Origin: Pseudomonadota bacterium
GTDB taxonomy: Bacteria; Pseudomonadota; Alphaproteobacteria; UBA8366; JADFVY01
Assembly (NCBI GenBank): GCA_030671915.1
Contig: DAOVHN010000149.1
Coordinates: 1-6,521, forward strand
Length of the DNA: 6,521 bases
Reading direction: 5' to 3'
The stretch's first letter is position 1; the number at the start of each line of letters is the position of its first letter. This document shows positions 1-3,625 of the stretch, one piece after another. Under the pieces are notes generated by a model, which was given only the letters and a program-made list of their open reading frames with translations, searched no databases and was not told the origin of the DNA. Made by a program: the position numbers and the translations under genes.

Positions 1-189
1 GACGATGCGCAGGATTACGGTGTTCAGCACGACGATGCCGATGTTGCTGGGCCAGCGCCGTAGCCGCCCATGGGACCGCGCGCGCCGCGGCGCCAGCGCC
101 TCCCAGGCCGCCATAACCGCGAAGACGCCCAGGAAGATCGAAAGCCGGATGGTCCGTTCGTTGGAAAGAAGGAATTCGTCTATGGTCAT
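1..189 (-). CDS. Sterol desaturase / fatty acid hydroxylase-family membrane protein, N-terminal fragment (runs off left edge)
   Basis: Seen: reading minus from the ATG at 189-187, an open frame of 63 codons continues to base 1 without a stop. It begins MTIDEFLLSNERTIRL, then a hydrophobic helix (residues about 16-33, IFLGVFAVMAAWEALAP), an Arg-rich cytoplasmic stretch (RRARSHGRLRRWPSN) and the start of a second helix (IGIVVLNTVILRIV). Known: the pattern of a first helix ending in W-E-x-x-x-P-R-R, then RWP-x-N-x-G and a second helix, is typical of bacterial sterol desaturase-family N-termini. These are di-iron membrane hydroxylases or desaturases acting on lipids. The catalytic His clusters would lie beyond the left edge, so activity cannot be judged here. 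The start is 13 nt after the stop of the upstream transporter gene and has no clear ribosome binding site, so translational coupling within one operon is likely. The family call rests on the N-terminus only. Confidence 0.72.
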   Translation of the reverse strand, partial: MTIDEFLLSNERTIRLSIFLGVFAVMAAWEALAPRRARSHGRLRRWPSNIGIVVLNTVILRIV

Positions 190-202
190 ACCGTTCGCGG
201 TT

Positions 203-1099
203 TCAGTCAGGGGGCACGGCGCGCGGCGCGGCCGGAGGCTCTCCGAGCTTGCGCATCTGCCGATATAAGATAAGCCCGACACCCGCCAGCACAAGAGCGG
301 CGCCGCCCAATGTGCTCGCGGTCGGGGACTCGCCCAGCAGCAATATCGCGCCCGCGCCGGCCGACACCGGCAGCAACAAAAGAAACGGCATGACATGGCT
401 TACCGGGTTGTGGGCGATCAGGTGGAACCACAGGCCATAGCCGAAGGCGGTCATCACCAGCCCGAGATAGAGCACGGTCCCCCAGCCCATGATGTCGGCG
501 TTGGCCAGGGCCTCCATATGACCGTCCTCCAGCAGGAATGATGTGACGAAAAGCTGGGGCGCGGTGAACACCGCCACCCAGGCGATCAGCTGAAATCCGC
601 CCAGCGAATCCCCCAGTTTCTTGACCAGTATATTGCCGTAAGCCCAGGTAAGGGAGCCGGCGAGCACCAGGAAGAACGGGACCAGGTCGTCCTGCCCCCC
701 CGGCTGACCGGCGATCAGCACGACGCCTGCAAAGGCAACCGCCATACCGGCGACGCGCCACCCTCCCATGCGGTCGCCCAGGAAGATCATGGCCATCAGG
801 GTCGCGAACGGCACTTCCATCTGAATGATGATCGCCGCCAGCGAAACGTCGAGCCCGTTCAGCCCGGTAAAGGTCAGGCTGTACTGGACTGTGCCGATGA
901 CGAAGGAGATCAGGAAAATCCGTCCCATCATCCCGACCGGCGGCTTTACGAACCAGACGAGCGCCAGGGCCGTTACCGTGAAGCGCAACGCGATCAGCAT
1001 GATCGGCGGGAACTGGGTCATGCCGGCCTTGGCGAAAGTGAGTCCCAACCCCCAGGTAACGGCGACGGTAACGCCCATAAAAAAGTCGGTCGGCTTCAT
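203..1099 (-). CDS. EamA/DMT-superfamily transporter (drug/metabolite exporter), 298 aa
   Basis: Seen: 298 residues, about ten hydrophobic helices in two homologous halves (EamA domains about 8-130 and 142-280), ending in a charged Pro-rich tail (about 281-298). Diagnostic stretches are TWGLGLTFAKAG in helix 1, PPIMLIALRF in helix 2, QMEVPFATLMAMIFLGDR at about 93-110, TWAYGNILVKK at 151-161 and PVSHVMPFLLLLPVSAG at 232-248. Known: DMT 10-TMS exporters move small metabolites across the inner membrane; the overall pattern resembles E. coli EamA (the cysteine/O-acetylserine exporter). The substrate is not predictable here, so I give no symbol. The ATG at 1099 is preceded by AGGGA about 12 nt upstream, a loose fit but the only sensible start, since the first helix begins soon after. 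It is the first gene of a probable operon with the sterol desaturase-family gene. A palindromic motif lies 17-34 nt upstream. Confidence 0.92.
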   Translation of the reverse strand: MKPTDFFMGVTVAVTWGLGLTFAKAGMTQFPPIMLIALRFTVTALALVWFVKPPVGMMGRIFLISFVIGTVQYSLTFTGLNGLDVSLAAIIIQMEVPFATLMAMIFLGDRMGGWRVAGMAVAFAGVVLIAGQPGGQDDLVPFFLVLAGSLTWAYGNILVKKLGDSLGGFQLIAWVAVFTAPQLFVTSFLLEDGHMEALANADIMGWGTVLYLGLVMTAFGYGLWFHLIAHNPVSHVMPFLLLLPVSAGAGAILLLGESPTASTLGGAALVLAGVGLILYRQMRKLGEPPAAPRAVPPD

Positions 1100-1115
1100 G
1101 TAGCGGGGTCGTCCC

Positions 1116-1133
1116 TGTTGGCCAACAAGTTGG
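1116..1133 (-). promoter_or_regulatory. Overlapping palindromes upstream of the EamA-type gene (candidate operator)
   Basis: Seen on the plus strand: TGTTGGCCAACA at 1116-1127 is a perfect 12-bp palindrome. It overlaps a second imperfectly spaced dyad, CCAAC-AA-GTTGG (1122-1133), so three GTTGG/CCAAC half-sites are packed into 18 bp. The block ends 17 nt before the transporter start codon, in its presumed 5' untranslated or promoter region. Inference: such stacked half-sites could bind a dimeric repressor controlling export. No regulator gene is visible in the window, and the density could be chance. Confidence 0.3.
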
Positions 1134-1171
1134 AATCAGCGACCATACGTCTCGCGCCCGCGGTACGGATA

Positions 1172-1326
1172 CAAAAAAATGCCGGGCGCAGCGCCCGGCA
1201 TGAGAAGTCCAGAGAGTCGTTTCGAAACAGGAGAAAATCGATGTCGTAATTCCGTAAATCGGTAATTTCGTTCGCGTTACCCGCTGCCGTCAGCCGGTTC
1301 CACCCTGTCCGCCCGACATGACGTTA
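1172..1326 (-). ncRNA. Candidate small RNA ending at the orphan terminator
   Basis: Inference from two signals. The 3' end would be the T7 terminator at 1201-1173. Upstream on the minus strand is a promoter-like pair: TTGCTT (1361-1356) and TTAATA (1338-1333), separated by exactly 17 nt, which predicts a start near 1326 and a transcript of about 155 nt. The only short ORF noticed inside, starting at 1319, encodes nine residues (MSGGQGGTG) with no Shine-Dalgarno sequence, so coding is unlikely. The promoter call is weak because this stretch is AT-rich. Alternatives: the 3' end of a longer antisense transcript starting inside or beyond the lipoprotein gene, or a simple insulator. I recognise no known RNA family. 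Confidence 0.33.
1173..1201 (-). terminator. Strong Rho-independent terminator facing minus, with no visible upstream gene
   Basis: Seen: TGCCGGGCGC (1180-1189) and GCGCCCGGCA (1191-1200) are exact inverted repeats, extended by one A-T pair (1179/1201). The realistic fold is a GC-rich stem of about 9 bp with a loop of 3-5 nt. Read on the minus strand the hairpin is followed directly by seven T residues (1179-1173). On the plus strand it is preceded by A7 and followed by GAGAAG, so it works as an intrinsic terminator only for leftward transcription. The nearest minus-strand gene to the right ends at 1919, with the plus-strand lipoprotein gene in between, so the terminated transcript is probably something non-coding or very short. 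It would also insulate the transporter operon, whose own promoter must then lie between about 1172 and 1100. Confidence 0.78.
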
Positions 1327-1485
1327 ACGAAATATTAACCCAGGCGGGAAAATTAAAGCAAATTGTATCGTATAAAGTACAATTAAAATTTTAGCCTATT
1401 TTTTCGAAAATCCGTAATACCTTGGCAAATATGCAGCCTCGCGTTTATGCTGCAACAACAGGGACATAATGTGGGGGACAGGTTG
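1202..1485. other. AT-rich intergenic region without a recognised protein gene
   Basis: Nearly 300 bases between the orphan terminator and the lipoprotein start hold no convincing gene. The part from about 1320 to 1440 is markedly AT-rich against GC-rich neighbours and must carry the lipoprotein promoter, which I cannot place with confidence. Other contents seen: short GTAAT-like motifs (TCCGTAAAT at 1251, TCGGTAATTTCG at 1259, TCCGTAATA at 1411), a 7-bp inverted repeat at 1361-1384, and on the plus strand an AGGAGA (1229-1234) six nt before an ATG-TCG-TAA (1241-1249), which encodes only Met-Ser. Confidence 0.5.
1361..1384. promoter_or_regulatory. Inverted repeat AATTGTA-N10-TACAATT, candidate operator
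   Basis: Seen: AATTGTA (1361-1367) and TACAATT (1378-1384) are a perfect 7-bp inverted repeat separated by 10 nt, so the half-sites sit about 17 bp apart centre to centre, on the same helix face within a turn or two. The site lies about 100 bp upstream of the lipoprotein start, and its left arm abuts and partly overlaps the putative -35 element of the minus-strand small-RNA promoter. Inference: a binding site for a dimeric regulator. The AT-rich background makes chance occurrence possible. Confidence 0.27.
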
Positions 1486-1848
1486 ATGACGATTGCACGT
1501 GCAATGGCAATGATTGGCGTTCTTGTGGCGGCGGCCTGCACGCCGATGTCGGAACAGGGATGGATTCGCATCAAGGGCGCCGCGGTAGAATCCGACGGGC
1601 GCGAATTGAAGGAATGCCGCCTTGATGTCTGGGATGCCGCCACCGACAAGCGCAAGGTCGGGCAGAAGGTCGACGGGCGCTTCGATATCCAGGTCTACCC
1701 GGGCGATCCGGCGCAAAGCTATTACGTCACGGTTTCCTGTCCCGGCTTCAAGGAAGAGCACAAGCTGGGTCCGTGGGACACTTCCGGTCCGGACTGGAAG
1801 CAGCCGCTTGATCTAGGCGACATCGTCTTCCGCCGCATCGGCGGCTGA
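1486..1848 (+). CDS. Small exported lipoprotein with a carboxypeptidase-regulatory/transthyretin-like beta domain, 120 aa
   Basis: Seen: from the ATG at 1486 the protein starts MTIARAMAMIGVLVAAAC, a short hydrophobic signal ending in A-A-A-Cys18, which fits a lipoprotein (signal peptidase II) site, though the -3 residue is Ala rather than the preferred Leu. The mature part begins with IRIKGAAVESDGRELKECRLDVW, has a central DGRFDIQVYPG and VTVSCPGF and ends DLGDIVFRR. Known: I-x-G-x-V-x-D/S-x-G-x-x-L with a later G-x-F-x-V is the usual opening of carboxypeptidase-D-regulatory/transthyretin-like beta-sandwich domains. Cys44 and Cys85 could form a disulfide. An in-frame ATG exists at 1447, but it has no Shine-Dalgarno sequence and would place 13 polar residues before the signal; GGGGGA (1473-1478) precedes 1486 at a workable distance. 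No function is assigned. It is single-gene, with its own AT-rich upstream region and a likely terminator downstream. Confidence 0.75.
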   Translation: MTIARAMAMIGVLVAAACTPMSEQGWIRIKGAAVESDGRELKECRLDVWDAATDKRKVGQKVDGRFDIQVYPGDPAQSYYVTVSCPGFKEEHKLGPWDTSGPDWKQPLDLGDIVFRRIGG

Positions 1849-1883
1849 TATCCAGAGTTACCGGAGAGGCACGGCGAGGACCA

Positions 1884-1910
1884 GGACGCGGGCGCGTCCA
1901 TTTCATTTTC
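1884..1910 (+). terminator. Probable intrinsic terminator of the lipoprotein gene
   Basis: Seen: GGACGC (1884-1889), loop GGGC, GCGTCC (1894-1899), then A-TTTCATTTTC. A 6-bp GC stem with a tetraloop and an interrupted T-rich tail lies 36 nt after the lipoprotein stop and just before the end of the convergent gene at 1919. The stem is short and the U-tract imperfect, so efficiency may be modest. On the minus strand there is no T-rich tail. Confidence 0.47.
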
Positions 1911-1918
1911 TACCGGAC

Positions 1919-2314
1919 CTACTGTGCCAACGCGCAGAGCCCGGACAGGCAGTAGGCCTTTGGCTGAATATCGCTATGCGGACTGCTGTCGCATTCCATC
2001 TGCGGCGAGTCCTCGACAAGCGTAATCATGTGATCGTAATAGGCCCTGGCGTCGCCCAGATGTTTGTTGTTAATGGAAACCCAGGATTCGCAGGGCGCGC
2101 GGATGGCGGTGCATCTCTCGCCGCTCTCGCAATAGGCCCAGGTCCTGTCGAAACTCGGCCGGCTGCTGAAGGCGCCGACGTCGTACAGATACCAGATTCC
2201 GATCGCCAGCATGGCGGCCAGCGCGGCGCCCAGCACGGCGAAAAACTTCTTCTGTCCCGCCGTCATCGGCGGCGGCGCGGGTTCGGACGGATCGATCAGG
2301 TCGTCTTCGGACAT
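1919..2314 (-). CDS. Single-pass membrane protein with a six-cysteine extracytoplasmic domain, 131 aa, unknown function
   Basis: Seen: an acidic, Pro-rich cytoplasmic N-terminus (residues 1-20), KK, one transmembrane helix at about 24-45 (FFAVLGAALAAMLAIGIWYL), then an exported domain of about 85 residues with cysteines at 62, 68, 75, 108, 122 and 127. The spacing is C-x5-C-x6-C and C-x13-C-x4-C. The core reads YCESGERCTAIRAPCESW, followed by VSINNKHLGDARAYYDH and a C-terminal AYCLSGLCALAQ. Inference: six cysteines after an uncleaved anchor suggest three disulfides in the periplasm. The C-x5-C-x6-C-x-W-x-(S)-I/V-N-K pattern resembles small proteobacterial hypothetical proteins I remember only as unnamed. 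The ATG at 2314 follows an in-frame TAA immediately upstream, so the start cannot move out. It has no good ribosome binding site of its own; see the overlapping uORF. Ordinary codon use, monocistronic. Confidence 0.77.
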   Translation of the reverse strand: MSEDDLIDPSEPAPPPMTAGQKKFFAVLGAALAAMLAIGIWYLYDVGAFSSRPSFDRTWAYCESGERCTAIRAPCESWVSINNKHLGDARAYYDHMITLVEDSPQMECDSSPHSDIQPKAYCLSGLCALAQ

Positions 2315-2355
2315 GTTTTAATCAACTGTTTGGAGGTCGAATCAGCGGCAAACAT
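2296..2355 (-). CDS. Candidate 19-codon upstream ORF overlapping the six-cysteine protein start
   Basis: Seen on the minus strand: GGAGGG (2369-2364) is followed after 8 nt by ATG (2355-2353) and 19 sense codons (MFAADSTSKQ, then LIKTCPKTT) ending TGA at 2298-2296. The stop lies inside the main gene, 16-18 nt past its ATG, in another frame. The main gene lacks a Shine-Dalgarno sequence, whereas the uORF has a strong one at ideal spacing. Inference: ribosomes may load at the uORF and reinitiate at 2314 (translational coupling). Alternatively the GGAGGG is chance and the peptide is not made. Nothing in the peptide suggests attenuation by amino acid runs. Confidence 0.25.
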   Translation of the reverse strand: MFAADSTSKQLIKTCPKTT

Positions 2356-2419
2356 AGCACATGCCCTCCGTTTCCTGCAGCTATGCGATTTACGATATGC
2401 TGCACTGCAAAAAATACGT

Positions 2420-2448
2420 TTTTCGCGGGCCGTCAATGAGCATATATA
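2420..2448 (+). promoter_or_regulatory. Weak sigma70-like promoter candidate for the 52-residue gene
   Basis: Seen: TTTTCG (2420-2425) and TATATA (2443-2448) with a 17-nt spacer, predicting a start near 2455 and a leader of about 55 nt before the ATG at 2511. Each hexamer matches only about half to two thirds of the consensus, but the TATATA island stands out in GC-rich DNA. TCGGTAATTCG (2450-2460) immediately downstream is close to TCGGTAATTTCG at 1259-1270; this may be chance. Confidence 0.3.
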
Positions 2449-2510
2449 GTCGGTAATTCGATATTGGGCCGGACATTTACGCTGGCGCTACGTTTTGGAG
2501 GAGATAGATT

Positions 2511-2669
2511 ATGACCGACAAGAATGTTCAGAATCGCCAGAGTGTGGTCGGCCCGGTCGGCGCCATCGCCACGGTTCCCAGCGAATTCATTTCCGCCGCC
2601 ATTTTCGAGGCGGTACAGGGTGCCTGCCGCGTTGGCGGCAAAGTCGCACGCAGTTTGCGCCGCTCGTAA
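2511..2669 (+). CDS. Small hypothetical protein, 52 aa, with a strong Shine-Dalgarno sequence
   Basis: Seen: GGAGGAG (2497-2503), a near-perfect Shine-Dalgarno sequence, stands 7 nt before ATG at 2511; the frame runs 52 codons to TAA at 2667-2669. The sequence opens MTDKNVQNRQSVVGPVG, continues with a mildly hydrophobic, Ala-rich middle (about 12-38, containing AIATVP and FISAAIFEAVQGAC) and ends in a basic tail (RVGGKVARSLRRS). There is one Cys, at 39. Inference: the middle may form an amphipathic or weakly membrane-associated helix with a cationic C-terminus. No family recognised. Its own promoter-like island lies upstream, it faces the secreted-protein gene ending at 2696, and a hairpin follows it. 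The overlapping frames at 2495-2779 and 2524-2784 run into the opposite gene and are less plausible. It is easily missed by length-filtered gene calling. Confidence 0.68.
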   Translation: MTDKNVQNRQSVVGPVGAIATVPSEFISAAIFEAVQGACRVGGKVARSLRRS

Positions 2670-2683
2670 GGAATATTACAGGG

Positions 2684-2713
2684 GCCGGGCCGAATTCAGC
2701 TTTCCGGCCCGGC
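2684..2713. terminator. GC-rich hairpin between convergent genes (possible bidirectional terminator)
   Basis: Seen: GCCGGGCCG (2684-2692) pairs exactly with CGGCCCGGC (2705-2713) around a 12-nt loop. It begins 15 nt after the stop of the 52-residue gene and includes the stop codon of the convergent secreted-protein gene (2698-2696). Neither strand has a real U-tract: TTCCCAG follows on plus and CCCCTGTAA on minus. It therefore lacks the tail of a classical intrinsic terminator and may instead stabilise both 3' ends or assist Rho-dependent termination. Confidence 0.4.
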
Positions 2714-3493
2714 TTCCCAGTATTTCACGTTCAGGTCCAGCATCAACGTGTCGTGGCCGATTTCCAGGCAGTCGCGTAAATTGAAGAAACTGCCTTCCTC
2801 GACCTTGGCCAGGCACCGCCGATAGATTCCGGAAGCGCGCGAGACGCTTTCCGCCGGGTACGAAGCGCTATAAGGCGCGATGGCCCGGCCCCATAAACCA
2901 GTCCGCGTTTCATCGTCCACGCGGCCCCGCGGCAAGGCGTTCAGCGTTCTGTTGGTCAGCGCCACCGCGCCCGATTCCGCAGCCGATTGCTGCAAAATTT
3001 TCTGGCCCAGCGCGCGTTGCGGCCCCAAGGCCAGCGCGATGTCGGCCTCGCTCTGCGGATCCTTTTCGCCGACGCCTTCCACCGGTATCAGCGCAACGCG
3101 CTCGCCGATCTCCAACGCTACCGATACCGCGCCCAATTCGCGAATGACGCTCTCCGGCAGGCTGATCCGAACGGCGGTGTAGCTGCGCAGGGTGGAGATA
3201 TCCAGGTAATCGCCCGCCGGCAGCCTCCTTACCGTGCCAAAGGCGTCGGTCACGACCAGTGTCAGGTCGCCGCCCTCGGCGCGGTATTGTGTGCCGTGTT
3301 TCGGGTCGGGGCGTTCCCTTTGCAGGCAGAAGCCACTGAACTCGGCGGAACATTTCCCGTTTTCGCAAATTAGCGGTGCCGGCCCGTCGGTTTCCAGCAG
3401 GGCCAGAATCTGCGGCGCGGCAGAAGCGCCTGCAAGAGGCATGGCCGCCACCAGTAGGCCGGCGAGACCCGCAGTCAAAAGCCGTATCGCCAT
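2696..3493 (-). CDS. Secreted hypothetical protein with a cleavable signal peptide, 265 aa
   Basis: Seen from the ATG at 3493: MAIRLLTAGLAGLLVAAM, then PLAGASA with a type I signal peptidase site after A-S-A (about residue 25), giving a mature protein of about 240 residues. Near the N-terminus is LICENGKCSAEFSGFCLQ, with Cys43, Cys48 and Cys56. Cys227 and Cys242 lie in the C-terminal part, which reads CLAKVEEGSFFNLRDCLE and then IGHDTLMLDLNVKYWEAG. The middle is mixed beta/alpha (LTLVVTDAFGTVRRLPAGDY, IALALGPQRA). I do not recognise a characterised family; it looks like a conserved alphaproteobacterial exported hypothetical. Start choice: GGAGA (3503-3499) sits 5 nt before 3493. The longer in-frame starts at 3580 and 3505 lack a ribosome binding site and would put a polar extension before the signal. 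It is divergent from the S9 peptidase; the odd cysteine count leaves one probably unpaired. Confidence 0.84.
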   Translation of the reverse strand: MAIRLLTAGLAGLLVAAMPLAGASAAPQILALLETDGPAPLICENGKCSAEFSGFCLQRERPDPKHGTQYRAEGGDLTLVVTDAFGTVRRLPAGDYLDISTLRSYTAVRISLPESVIRELGAVSVALEIGERVALIPVEGVGEKDPQSEADIALALGPQRALGQKILQQSAAESGAVALTNRTLNALPRGRVDDETRTGLWGRAIAPYSASYPAESVSRASGIYRRCLAKVEEGSFFNLRDCLEIGHDTLMLDLNVKYWEAGPES

Positions 3494-3565
3494 GGGATTC
3501 TCCATTTCGATTCGCTGGTGACTCACAGCATCCCCCTGAATTGCGTGGCAGTCAATGGGCGGGAC

Positions 3566-3590
3566 TTGCGTACCGCGCAAATGTGATAAT
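3566..3590 (+). promoter_or_regulatory. Candidate extended -10 promoter of the S9 peptidase with an overlapping dyad
   Basis: Seen in the 132-nt divergent gap (3494-3625): TGT-GATAAT (3582-3590), an extended -10 type element with 5/6 match to TATAAT, predicting a start near 3597 and a leader of about 30 nt. No good -35 stands at 16-18 nt. Just upstream TTGCG-TACCG-CGCAA (3566-3580) is a 15-bp dyad that could be a regulator site overlapping the -35 region. The same gap must hold the leftward promoter of the secreted-protein gene, which I cannot place. Confidence 0.32.
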
Positions 3591-3625
3591 GTCCGTTACG
3601 GGCCGGATCACCGGTCCGACCGCTT

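Noticed and set aside
207..761. Minus-strand open frame (184 codons) inside the transporter gene
   Set aside because: Same strand but a different frame from a clear ten-helix transporter; Arg/Gly-rich shadow.
1290..1319. Nine-codon minus-strand ORF (MSGGQGGTG)
   Set aside because: No Shine-Dalgarno sequence and too short to support; kept only as a note on the small-RNA candidate.
1492..1505. 14-bp perfect palindrome ATTGCACGTGCAAT
   Set aside because: It lies within codons 3-7 of the lipoprotein gene, downstream of any promoter; most likely a chance result of coding sequence, though a repressor site inside the gene cannot be excluded.
1396..1761. Minus-strand open frame (121 codons) opposite the lipoprotein gene
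   Set aside because: The plus frame has a signal peptide, lipobox and recognisable beta-domain pattern; the minus frame shows none of these and ends in the AT-rich gap.
1976..2449. Plus-strand open frame (157 codons) opposite the six-cysteine protein
   Set aside because: No ribosome binding site, no domain features; antisense shadow of a gene with clear membrane topology.
2495..2784. Two plus-strand frames (starts 2495 and 2524) overlapping the 52-residue gene
   Set aside because: They begin within or after the strong SD and run into the opposite secreted-protein gene; the frame at 2511 has the correctly spaced SD.
2910..3373. Open frames on both strands (2910-3368 minus, 2987-3373 plus) inside the secreted-protein gene
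   Set aside because: Compositional shadows; no signals or domain features, and they conflict with the signal-peptide-bearing frame.
3494..3580. 29-residue N-terminal extension of the secreted protein (start at 3580)
   Set aside because: It would put a polar stretch ahead of a signal peptide and has no ribosome binding site, whereas 3493 has GGAGA at 5 nt.
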